Assembly (NCBI GenBank): GCA_003439945.1
Contig: QVRM01002399.1
Coordinates: forward strand, 186,001 to 250,000
DNA from: Dermanyssus gallinae
Lineage: Eukaryota; Arthropoda; Arachnida; Mesostigmata; Dermanyssidae
Length of the DNA stretch: 64,000 nucleotides
Direction of reading: 5' to 3'
Positions within the stretch are counted from its first letter, which is position 1; each line of letters starts with the position of its first letter. The position numbers and the translations under genes were made by a program. Below the pieces are notes generated by a model. The model saw only the letters and a program-made list of their open reading frames with translations, ran no database searches and was not told where the DNA came from. This document shows positions 10,701 through 21,499 of the stretch, piece by piece.

Positions 10701-12190
10701 GAAGACCTGTGGAGAAACTGAGCAGCTTGCAATACTTCGTTGGTTTCTGGTGTGCTCGATCGCAAGTTAAATTCCGGGTGTAATAATAATTGAGACATTA
10801 GTTTACCTTGCAAAATACTCACTAAACAAATGATCTCTAATTGCTAATTATTTAAATCAATGTTCCTATTTAAGCTACAATAACCACATTATATACAGGC
10901 ATACCTGCGGTTGATCTTAGAGGCGAACATTCAATATGGTTTAGAATTATCGACGCAGTTCTAAATAAAACGTAACAACTACCTGATCACTCAAAAGTAT
11001 CAATGCTGCTTTGAATTTTTATTTTTGACTCATAAGACTAATATGTAAAATACTCCAAAACTACTTTGTAATCTAGTCATTATTTTGATTTTTTTAACAG
11101 CTACACTTTATACGTCAACGGCTTCACACGGCCTTGGCTCTTATCAAAGACGAGCTCTGTGATTAGCCACTGCGTATCCGCGGTAATTCTGCTCTGCGGA
11201 AAGCCCTCCTTATATCCTAAACTAAGTACCTAAGCTGCGAGAGTAGCCTTACTGTGGACAGACGTCTATTATGCGTACCATTTCGGGGTTCCGCTACATA
11301 ATTCCGAAATAAAACTATGGAAATGGTGACGTCTTTGCAATCGCATGCTTATTAGCTACGGTAATTGTGACTTCTTTGCAAACGTATGCTCATTGGAGCG
11401 AGAAATCACTTATGGCAAAACTGAAAAGTCTGTCGCCATTGTCCGCCCGTTGCCTGGAGACAGGTGTAAATTACAGTCGTAAAAGTAAATTAGTACAATC
11501 CTTAGTATAATTGTACGAATTAGTGTAGTCCGCAAGCAAAGTAAAATCGTTTGGCATTCATTGAACATTAAATACTGGGGCGCAAATACCACTGGATTGC
11601 TACTTCGATGTGCCAGAAAAGTCAGTAGCATCTTACCTATTGTATTAGAAAGGACATTTGTGGTTGCATTATGTCTGTAGAACCATCTATATATCTACAC
11701 AAAAATCTAAAAGCTAATTCTTCATTGACTTTGTTTTCGGAGATCCCCGTTCTACGTTCCCAGAATTGTAAAGTCACGTGGTTGATTGCCACGCAGATGA
11801 TCTCGTCTGTCGTAATGGCTCAGCTGTTAAGCAACTGTTACAGGGTCACGACGGCGTAAGTTGGAGTTCGTGCTTTATAGTGACACGTCCCACAGCTGCA
11901 ATACGTCTATAATTGTTCACACGACAAGTCTTAGACAATTGAGTGTTTACTAGCAGACAAACGCATGCGCCGTTTCAGTATTCGTATGCGTAACCGTATG
12001 CGATCAGAATATGTCAGTATGATCGAATCGCCTATGTAGACTATAGACGACCACACCTAGGACTTCAAGCGCCTTTTGTACATACCATACCACTCCGTAG
12101 CCCGTCGGTAGGTGCGCACCGCCATCGTATCGGTGTATCGGTAAGCGTTAAACGATTTGTCCCCTCCAACCGGCCGTAGTAATTATTACG
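10700..12190. other. Unassigned AT-rich sequence
   Basis: Mostly AT-rich, with no recognisable coding, repeat or regulatory structure. Short frames at 11410-11631 (-) and 11671-11859 (+) have no motif I know. Confidence 0.4.
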
Positions 12191-12199
12191 TGCAGCATA

Positions 12200-14659
12200 T
12201 CTTCAACAAAAGTAAGAAGAAGAAGAAAAAAAAAAAGAAAGAAGACACAACGGAGAACGGACAGATAGACGGACGATTTCTGTCTATCAGAAAATGAAAT
12301 TAGGAGAATGAGACGACAGCAAAGAGAGCCGGAGCAAAAGAGGAGCGGAAGCGTTGGGCGTTGTCCGTTGTTTGCTGTGCTGGCCGTGTGCTGCTCGTGA
12401 TTGTCTCCTCTTCTGCTCTTGATTCTTCGTCCCCCTCCTCGCCCCCCCCCCCCCCCCCCAGCGTCCCCCCTATGCTGCTGCTGCTGCTGTATAGATTGTC
12501 TTCTGCGTGTTCGGAGTTGTTCATTGGCGTTCTGTGCCCCCCGTCGCCGCCGCCGCCGCGGTCATCATGAAGTTCGCTCGGTCGGCGGAGGCAGTTGTAC
12601 CAGATCAGCAGCAGCAGCAGCAGCACAAATGTCAAAGAGACAGCCTAGCGAAGGCCGACCTACCGCCGAGGGCGGGTGAGCGGGCGAACGGCCGGTTGGG
12701 CGGCTGGCCGTAAGTCGTCGAATGGGTGACGACTGACACTGGCTGTTCCCGTAAACCTCTTGTTGCCGCCGCCGCCGCCGTCGCCGCTTCATGCCGCGTC
12801 CCCGCTTTTTTCGTCGTTTCGTTTCGAGCCGATCACTCCCACCACTATCACCACCACCACCACCACCACCTTCGCATTCTTGCTGCCAATCTCCGTGTCC
12901 AGGTGTCCAGGTGGTATCTGCTTCCCCCCATCCCTCCCTTCCTCCCTAAATCGCTCGCGCTCCTTCTCTCCTTTCCTAGCCACTGGCTGCTGATGCTGCT
13001 GTCGCTGCTGCTGACGACGACGCCCGCTCACTTAACCGTCTGCCTACTCAGCCACCTACCTACAACAACTATTACTACCATCATCATCGACATCACCATC
13101 ATCACCACTACTACTACTACTACTACTACGACGAAGAAGAAGAAGAAGAAGACAACAACCATCTACCTACCTACCTACCAATCTGCTGCTTCTGCAGGCG
13201 TCAACATCGGCTGAAAAATGTCGTCCCGCCCGTTCTTCATCGTCGTCGTCGTCGTCGTCGTTTTCTTTTTGTCGTTTACGTTGTTAGCACGGCCGCGCTT
13301 GTTGTTGTTGTTGTTGTAACAGTGGCCATGACCGTGGTCGCCGCGGTAGCAGCGGGGGTGATAAAGTTAATGGTGATGATGATCGCGATGTGGCGATCGA
13401 ACACACCGTTCCAGTCGTTCACCCATCACCGTCGTCGAACTATTATGATGATGATGATGATACGCACTACGTCGAAGTAATTCGTCCTACTGTTATTATT
13501 ATTATTATATAGAATTAGACTTGCAGCAGAAACAGTACTAGTAGTTATAGAAGTAGTCCGAGGACACTACTATTCGGAGATCACGAGGCGATTCAAGCGT
13601 CGCAAACGTACGACACTCAACGTCAGTGGTTGAGTCGTTGTTGATGTTGTTGTCGTCGTCGTCTTCGAAAGGGGACGAAGGTGATCGACGTTTTGTGTGT
13701 TCGCTCGGTCGCTGTCTCTTTTTCTCCCGAACTCACTCAGTCGCTTTACTGAGTCGTTTGGTGGCAACGGTGTGATGACGCGGTGATGATGACGTGGCTC
13801 GAGCGCGTTTTCTCATCAACCTCATCGACGACCTATGCGGACAGGGGATGTAGCGTTTAAGAGCAGGACTGCCGTTACTCTTGCTGCTGTTGCTGTTGTT
13901 GTCGCTGCCAGGTTATCCTCATCGACACCACGATCGTCCTCATCCTCCTCGTCGTAGTCGCCTTTGTTGTTGTTGTTGTTGTTGTTGTTGTGCGGTTGTT
14001 GTTATTGTTGTTGTTGCGGTTGTTGTTGTTGTTGTTGTTGTTGTCATGATCATGATGGCTCATCGTCAACATGCGAAAACAGGAACGAACCAATCTCTTT
14101 TTCTCTCCCTCCTACTCTCGCGCTCTCTCTCTCTCTTTGTGGCATTGTCCCGTCCGGCTGGTTGACTGGCTGGCTGGCTGGCTGGCTGGTTGACGTTCGA
14201 TCTGCCTGTTCACGGTGTCATATCGTTCTGAAACGGCAGTTAGTTGTCTGTCTGTCTGTCCGACCGTTCGTCCGTCGTCGTCGTCGTCGTCGTCGTCTCC
14301 GTCGAGCAGCGACAACGTCCGATCCTCCTCCTTCATCCACGCCCGTTCGACCGACCGACCGCCCGATCACCCGCCTGCCCGTCCGCCCGCCCGCCCATGA
14401 CATTCAGAGTGAGAGACCATTTGAGAGCAGCATGAGCGGCTCGGGCTTCAGCCATACCAGCAGCAGCAACAGCGGCGGCGGCAGCAGCAGCAGCACGCAC
14501 GTCTTCTCTTCACCGTCTTCGCCGCCGTGTTGGCATCTTTTTCTCGCTAGCAGCAGCAACAACAACAACAACAACAGCAGCAGCAGCGGCAGGCGCAGGC
14601 GCTTGTCGTTGAACGCCAGTAGTAGTAGTAGTAGTAGTTGTTGTAGTAGTAGTAGTCAA

Positions 14660-14690
<31 letters not shown>

Positions 14691-15270
14691 AGTCGTGGGG
14701 ATGAGTAGAAGCAGCAGCAGCAGCAGCAGCAGCGGCAACCGACAGTGGATTGGATCGTAAACGACATCTATTAACGCCTAAAACGCATTTCGAGCAGCCG
14801 GGGAGATTCAGGCTAGGTAGGCGGTAGCGGACAATAGGTGACTCAGACACTCATCATCGTCGTCGTCGTCGTCGTCGTAGTACTGGTTGTTGTAATCATC
14901 GCCGTCGTCGTCGTTGTCGTCATCATCATCATCATCACCATCGGCGTAGTAGTTGCTGTAGTAGGTTACTCACTCATTCGCCGTTCGTCAACTCAGCAGA
15001 CCCGTCGGCCACTGCTTCGCTCAACAGCAACAACAACAACAACAACAATAACAAAAACAACAACACGGCGTGGCCTCCGCATCCTCATCGTAGTCTTCAC
15101 CGTCGTGGTCGTGTTGTGGTTGTTGTTGTTGTTGTTGTCATGCTCCTCGTGTGTTCCCCACGCGGACATGTTGTGCCGCCGTCACCACGACACGACACGG
15201 CACGGCACGGAGTCCGCCAACGTTCATCATCTATCAGCAGCAGCAGCAGCAACAGCAGCATTTGCGACCC
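12200..15270. repeat. CpG-rich trinucleotide-repeat island 2
   Basis: The longest triplet island. Main runs are an AAG patch at 12210-12245, an 18-C homopolymer at 12442-12459, CTG at 12474-12490, CCG at 12543-12560, CAG at 12606-12625, CCG at 12764-12785, CAC at 12850-12870, CTA at 13108-13128, AAG at 13132-13152, CGT at 13240-13262, GTT at 13302-13318 and 13965-14042, CGT at 14276-14298, CAG/CAA at 14458-14495 and 14552-14590, GTA at 14620-14635, CGT at 14660-14690, CAG at 14710-14735, CGT at 14857-14880, CAT at 14920-14940, CAA at 15030-15045, GTT at 15117-15138 and CAG at 15237-15262. (TGGC)n and (GACC)n patches are interspersed. All open frames, up to about 240 codons, are homopolymer artefacts. 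Confidence 0.85.
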
Positions 15271-15523
15271 ATCCCACACTTCGCAGAACTCAAATGAACC
15301 AACTCTCAACCGAGAGCAATTACTACCAGCTTCGTACACATACGCAGACAAATCTACAAGACACATACATATACAAGACGTGTGCTTGAACATCAAAAGA
15401 GGTTACTTCATTTTGTGGCGAAGTTGAACTCCCATACAAAAACAAAGCTCACCCTCTCCACTGCTTGATGCAAGCCCAACCGTATCGATCCGCCTCTAAG
15501 TCGCAATCCTAAATTCACGCACA

Positions 15524-15525
<2 letters not shown>

Positions 15526-15565
<40 letters not shown>
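15526..15565. repeat. (TA)n microsatellite, insertion target of fold-back element
   Basis: An almost pure TA tract directly abuts the left end of the fold-back element. A remnant continues on its right side at 16716-16724. The element therefore appears to have inserted into the tract. Confidence 0.9.
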
Positions 15566-15568
<3 letters not shown>

Positions 15569-16715
15569 GGTGTTCCTATTTGTGTGTCCAAAACGCTAGG
15601 GTATGGTCAAACTCGGTGAGAAAATCATTTTTGCCAATGGGTGGAAGCCGGGTAAACGTTTTGTTTAGGAGTGAGGATGAAATTTATAAAAGCAGTTATT
15701 CTGTTCTTTTCTCCTACATAGTTGTGCAAAATCTACGTTTGCAAGAGAACCACGCACAAAGGAACCGATCATACCGGCGTGTTTGGCGGAAAATTCTGCA
15801 CAATAAAGTATACATTACTAGCTTGCGTAGCAAAAAGCGAATAGCCAGATTAAGGAAAGTCATAAAAAGTCAAAATGTTACGTTAACGCTTTTTTGTGCA
15901 ACATCGTAATTTTTTCCATTACGACCGAAAATGTACGTTCAAAAGACTACTCTCAGGCAATAGCAGATTTAATGCCCACTACATTCGTACCAAAGTGATG
16001 GTGCTGCGTTACGTAGTTGCCAAGTAACTAAGCTTTTTCGACAGTCATATCGAAAGCGAAGGCATGCATACTTGCATAGGGTGTATGAGAAAGTTAGGTA
16101 CATATTTTGAGGTTTGGTAGAACTCAGCAAGAGAATAATTTTTTCTAATGGAAAGAGGGGGCGGAAACGTCTTGGCAAAATGCTACGGTTCTGAACGTGA
16201 AAACTTCAACGTGAAACATAACAACTATGACTGTCGAAAAAGCTTAGTCACTTGGCAACTACGTAACGCAGCACCATCACTTTGGTACGAATGTAGTGGG
16301 CATTAAATCTGCTATTGCCTGAGACTAGTCTTTTGGCCGTGCATTTTTGGTCGTAATGGAAAAAATTACGATGTTGCACAAAAAAGCGTTAACGTAACAT
16401 TTTGACTTCATATGACTTTCCTTAATCTGGCTATTCGCTTTTTGCTACGCAAGCTAGTAATGTATACTTTATTGTGCAGAATTTTCCGCCAAACACGCCG
16501 GTATGATCGGTTCCTTTGTGCGTTGACTGGTTCTCCCGCAAACGTAGATTTTGCACAACTATGTAGAAGAAAAAAGGCAGAATAACTGCTTTTATAAATT
16601 TCATCCTCACTCCTAAACAAAACGTTTTCCCGGCTTCCACCCATTGGCAAAAATGATTTTCTCACCGAGTTTGACTATACCCTAGCGTTTTGGACACACA
16701 AATAGGAACACCCTG
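15566..16715. mobile_element. 1.15-kb fold-back (giant inverted-repeat) element
   Basis: The left arm at 15566-16049 and the right arm at 16226-16715 are reverse complements over about 485 bp, roughly 96% identical by eye; the main difference is a 6-base insertion in the right arm near 16523. The outer ends read CAGGGTGTTCCTATTTGTG inward from both sides and are flanked by TA on each side (15564-15565 and 16716-16717), consistent with a TA target duplication inside a (TA)n tract. The central loop of about 176 bp is 16050-16225. A frame of about 105 codons lies in the left arm (15580-15909) and is mirrored in the right arm. It is basic but matches no transposase I know, so I take the element as non-autonomous. 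A transcript would fold into long double-stranded RNA. Confidence 0.85.
16050..16225 (+). repeat. Loop of fold-back element with diverged terminus-like copy
   Basis: From about 16076 to 16180 the loop aligns in the left-arm orientation with the first 105 or so bases of the arm. Shared blocks include AGGGTGT, AACTC, ATTTTTnnnAATGG and AAACGTnTTG at matching spacing. A short imperfect palindrome (ACGTGAAAACTTCAACGT) lies at 16196-16213. The loop may be the end of a related element captured inside this one. Confidence 0.5.
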
Positions 16716-16739
16716 TATATATATAAAGAGTGCCCAGGC

Positions 16740-17383
16740 ATGAGTGTTACGCATCTGAAGAGTCGTACCATCACCGATTTTGTACCAAGAACATTATACT
16801 AGTGTCTAATAAATGGTGGTACGATTCGTAACAGGATTACCATAAATCGGTCTCTCCTGTCCTCTGAGGTCGAAGTTCCATATTAGCTGAGGCGGTGACG
16901 ATGGCCGCCAAGTATAAACAGTACAGCCGCCGCTAACGTACCCCCTCCCCTTTGTTAACGGCGAACCGTATGATAAAATTTTCAGATATTCCACATGAAA
17001 GCTCAAACATGAGACAGTCACATCAATATTACATATTTAAATAATTGCACTATCCTTTTTGCCCAAGCCATGTCTTCCTCCCCCTCAATTTAATTTAAAA
17101 AAAATACCTTTCTTTAAGTACTAAAGCAACGGACATAAATACTAGCAATGCAAACGTGGCAAGACCTGTCAAATCTAGGCGATTATGTTAGATATATATT
17201 TTTTAATTTAGCTGATATCAACAAAGGATTGTTTTACTTCCTACATTGCATACTATTACATTTTTCATCTAATCCCAAATCATTTTAGCTCATCTTCAGG
17301 ATATATATATATATACGTGACTATGTATAAAAACGATCACTATAGCCTTAGAAAGGGATGGATTTACACTTAGACAAAAATAG

Positions 17384-17447
<64 letters not shown>

Positions 17448-17600
17448 CTGCATTTGAAGGGTAAGTCAATCTGTTCTAAGACTATAGTGATCGTTTTCTA
17501 AGTAAGCTTTGTTGATTATGACGTATGTGTATCTGTGTGTATGAGTGTGTGTCTTTGTGTGCTTGGTTCGTTTGTCAATGTTGATGTGTATCGTATACAC
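16740..17600. other. Unassigned AT-rich sequence with (TA)n
   Basis: It contains a (TA) tract of about 53 bp at 17389-17441 and a short one at 17301-17315. No gene recognised. Confidence 0.5.
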
Positions 17601-19140
17601 GGTCATGTTCTGGAGGAGGAGTGTGATGTCGTCGTGGTGTCGTCGCCGTCGTCGTTGTTAGTGCGACCGATCTGATCTGCGGGTGGAGTGGCGCCAATGT
17701 TCATGATACGCGTGTCGAACACTTCAAATCTTCCGGCGAAGACTCATACATACAGTCCAGTCGAACGGACAGACAGACAGACATACAGATAGACAGATAG
17801 ACAGATAGAAACACAGCAACTGGCGACCACTGGCAACCAGTACCAGACGCTGCACCGGAGGAGGAAGGAAAGTCGATAAGCTAGGCAAGAACAACGGGCG
17901 CGCGCGGGGAGGAGAGGGAGGGAGGGAGGGAGGGAGAGGGGGGCTTTGGTCTTTGTTTGCATCAACGCTGTCATAACGCTTCTTCTCTACTGGGTGGGAC
18001 CATCATCATCATCATCGTCATCATCATGATCATCGTCATCACCCATCATTATCATCATCATATCATCATCATCATCATCATCATCATCGTCGTAATCATA
18101 ATCAGTATCATGATGATGATGATAATCAACATTGTCCTGCTGCTCATCTTGTCGGTGACTTCGGTGACGCCGCCGACGTTGGTGGTTCTTCTTCGTGTCT
18201 TTTCGTGGTGGTCAGCCGTTGTCGGTCTACGGCCGTTGACGACGACGACGACGACGACTTCGATGCGTTTTTCTGTCCCTCGCGATACCGTTGGCCACAT
18301 TTTCATACATTTTTGCGACGACGACAACGAACATCTTTCTCTCTTTTGCGCGCGCTCTCTCTCTCTCTCTCTCTGTGTCTGTCGCTTTCCCGCCGTTCTT
18401 TTCGTGTTGGCTGTGCGCGGTCTCTAGGCGCGGTCACCCCCCCAACGCAGCAGCACGAATTAACGACAGCCATGAAGGCACAATAAAAAGGATCGAAACA
18501 AAGACGGCGGACAAAAAACAACAGAACAGAAAGGTAGGAGGGGTAAGAGAAAAACAAGATGCAAAGAACGAGAGAAGATGAATGATCGAAATCAACAGAG
18601 AAAGAGAGAGAACGCGCGCGCGCGACGAAGACGATGGTGGGAGGGAGAGAATAGAACAATATGGTCATATAGCAACAAAGACAGGAATCGATAAATGACT
18701 GCGAGATATGACGAAGGCGGTAGCGGCCACGACAACGACGACAACAACAGCAGCGACAGCGGCGGCAGCGGCAGCAGCAGCAGCAGAACACAGAGTGGCA
18801 TAGCGAACAACGTGAGCCGATGAAGCCAATACTTTGCTTGACATGACGAGAAGGCGAAGAAGAAGAAGAAGAACAAGAAAAAGAAGAAGACGAAAAAGAA
18901 GAAGCAGACGTAACTAACGTCCGGCCGGTGCGTGACACTCGATCGAAGTCGCTTGACACGAACGGACACACGGAGGCGGCTTGCTGCCTGCTTCACTGGA
19001 AACGCTGGCGCGACACTGACCAACCCAACAACAACAACAATAACAGCAACAACAACAACAACAACAACAATAACAGCAACAACAACAACAGCAATAACAA
19101 CAACAACAACAATGGCAGCTTTAGTGACAGTGGTGGTAAT
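17600..19140. repeat. CpG-rich trinucleotide-repeat island 3
   Basis: GTC/CGT runs lie at 17625-17660, GACA/GATA at 17768-17810, GGGA at 17911-17935, CAT at 18001-18100, CGA at 18238-18258, CT at 18354-18374, CAG at 18762-18785, GAA at 18856-18905 and CAA at 19025-19112. Triplet type changes from TC/CAT-rich on the left to GAA/CAA-rich on the right. Long frames (up to 222 codons on the reverse strand) are low-complexity Ser/Cys/Val or Asn/Thr stretches and are not credible genes. Confidence 0.85.
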
Positions 19141-20500
19141 AGAGGTGTTGAGACGCCACAAGAAAGCACTCTCAGCATGACTTTTCATTTGCCAGTCTGT
19201 TCGTATTTATAGTACCACGGTTTTGTCGGTTTAGTCCACTTGTAACCCGTGACTTACAATTGCTTAAAAAGGTGTACAGGCGTCGTAAAGCAGCTGTCTA
19301 AGCAATTTAAACAATGCGCCTTGGCAATGATCCATAACATTTTTAATATTCAGTATTAAATTATAATTTATTTTGTTTAGAATTTTATTATTACCATACG
19401 CCGACTAAAGTACATTCGATGTTCTCATATGTTTATAACCAAGTGGATGCAAAACCCAGCGATCCTTTCATGGCGTTAATCAGAACTGAAAGCTGATTGT
19501 TACGTCTATACACAACTATACGAATACACTTAAAACGCTTATTAGAGGGCCAATATGGAATTTTATTACCTCCGTGGTATCTCCGTATCCAGGTTTAGAA
19601 TTACCATGAAAACTATGGGATTTATGTTGACTGATGTTGTTTATGCGAACTTCAAGAGCGTATTCGAAACAGTGCCCACGACCAACTAATCTCTGTCCTG
19701 TCCTTAAAGAACCCAAGATAGTTTGCTAGATATCTGATTTCCTAAGAGAACGAACCTATTAAGTTAAGGTAGGCGTCATGCTGTCAAAGGCGGGCATGTA
19801 TACGGCAGGATGTCCTTAAGTCACTGTTCTTGGCAGTTTATTGTTTACGCAAGGCTTTTACATTTATGCAGATTGTGTAAAGCTTGTGAAGAATATTCGA
19901 TCCGAGATAATGTTCGGGACTACATAGTGGTCGGGATGACTTTCTCAGCCGATCCATGAAATGTTTTTACGTCTGTCTGCTCATATACGTTAGGTTATCT
20001 TCCTGGGAACTCGTAATTCAGTAACTTCAGCTACTAATTTGATAGATGAATCTCGCCGATGTCAATGCTGCGAGGGACCTAAGTATTTGTTTATCAGTGT
20101 CTTTGTCCTTTGGCGAGCATATTAGTTATATTATGCGAAGGGGTGCTCAAATTTGCATTGGGATATTAAAAACCTTTTCTGCGTTCTCCGAGCACATATT
20201 TAGGTCTTAAATATATGACAATAAGAAATATTTGACATCTTGAAAGACTCGGGGACTTGAAAAGTCCAAAGCAGATTTTTCTCTAAAATCAATATAATAA
20301 GTTGCTAAAATCTCTTCCCGTGGCAGAGCACACCGGAAATACAACGAGTCACTCATTTACTTGATATGTGTATATAAGTTTCTAGGTTTCTAGGTTTGTT
20401 GGTGTAGCTTCAGAACAAAAACAGCAAATTGTTTCTTATGAAAAATATCGCATTGCGGCACGACATTTAAGGTGTTCGTTTCTTAATTGGTACGATTTAT
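19140..20500. other. Unassigned AT-rich sequence
   Basis: Nothing recognised on either strand. Confidence 0.4.
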
Positions 20501-20801
20501 TTTTATAAACAAACTTAGCTTTAACGTTTGTAAACACACATAGATTTATGAAAACTGTCCATGAGGAGATTATTTAGCACTCATTTTCTCTCTAAGCCGT
20601 ATGCTATCTGTAATGCTAAGAGACTTTTCCTGATTAACTCACTTATAATAGAAATTAGTATTGGAGATATGCTATAAAGTTAATGCGTCATGTATTGACG
20701 ATCAAGATAGAGCCTCTCCAAATGCAGAACTTTAAGTGGATAAGTATGATACGTCTAACATCTGTACGCGTGTGCATAATGTTTACACGTATATGCGATT
20801 G
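20501..20801 (+). repeat. Direct repeat copy 1 (about 0.3 kb)
   Basis: This segment recurs in the same orientation at 21172-21480, about 85% identical by eye. Shared landmarks include CTCTAAGCCGTATGCTATCT, CGATCAAGATA and TCTGTACGCGTGTGCATAAT. There is no coding potential. It is either a local segmental duplication or two insertions of an unnamed repeat. Confidence 0.8.
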
Positions 20802-20879
20802 TGTACAAAAACAACCATACTCAAATAGAAGGGCCAGAAAAGTCCGCGCGGTTGGCACATGCTTATCCATCTAGATGGT

Positions 20880-21171
20880 TTTGTAAATACGCTTGGATTT
20901 AGTTTTATAACGATAGATAGATACAAGTTTATTTCACTAGAAATTGGTAGATATTACCTAAAACTCGGCTGATAACGTCTTTCACTACTGCATGCGTCGA
21001 ACCAGATTCGATTTCCTTGCATTGAAGTAAACGGTATCGGTCAATATTACATATGCTACAATATTTACAAACACAGTCTTCAATTTCAAAGCAATACACT
21101 TTTAGGCATATATATTGGTGGTAGCCAAGCCAGGTGTGTCTACAGAGTACGCGTCTGTTTACTTGCATTAG
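20880..21171. other. Spacer between direct repeats
   Basis: The spacer holds a GATAGATAGATACAAG stretch (20912-20927) of the kind seen at SINE tails, and a short echo of the repeat start (TTTAGTTTTATAA). No gene. Confidence 0.35.
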
Positions 21172-21480
21172 TTTTATAAGCACACTTAGATTTAGCGTTT
21201 ATAAACACACTAAGCTTTAATAAAATTGTCCACGAGAAGATTATTTAGCAATAATTTTCCCTCTAAGCCGTATGCTATCTGTAATGTTTAGAGACCTTTC
21301 CTGATTAACTCACATATAATAAAAATGAGTATTGAAATTATGTTATGAAGTTAATGCGTCATGTAATGACGATCAAGATACAGGCTCTTTAGATGCAGAA
21401 CAGTAAATGTATAAGCATGATACGTCTAATATCTGTACGCGTGTGCATAATATTTACACGTATATAGATATATGCGATTG
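21172..21480 (+). repeat. Direct repeat copy 2 (about 0.3 kb)
   Basis: Partner of 20501-20801. It carries an extra TATAGATA-type insertion near its end (about 21461-21472). The two copies start 671 bp apart. Confidence 0.8.
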
Positions 21481-21499
21481 AGCACGCTTCCGTTTTGTA

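Noticed and set aside
13964..14692. Open frame of 242 codons on the forward strand
   Set aside because: It begins with Leu/Cys runs and ends in Ser runs encoded by triplet repeats; the non-repeat part has no domain and overlapping reverse frames are just as open.
15580..15909. Basic frame in the fold-back arm as a transposase gene
   Set aside because: No catalytic motif, only about 105 codons, and the mirrored arm keeps it merely because the arms are copies of each other.
18303..18971. Reverse-strand frame of 222 codons rich in Cys and Ser
   Set aside because: Low-complexity translation of CAG, GAA and GA repeats; cysteine spacing is set by the repeat, not by a fold.
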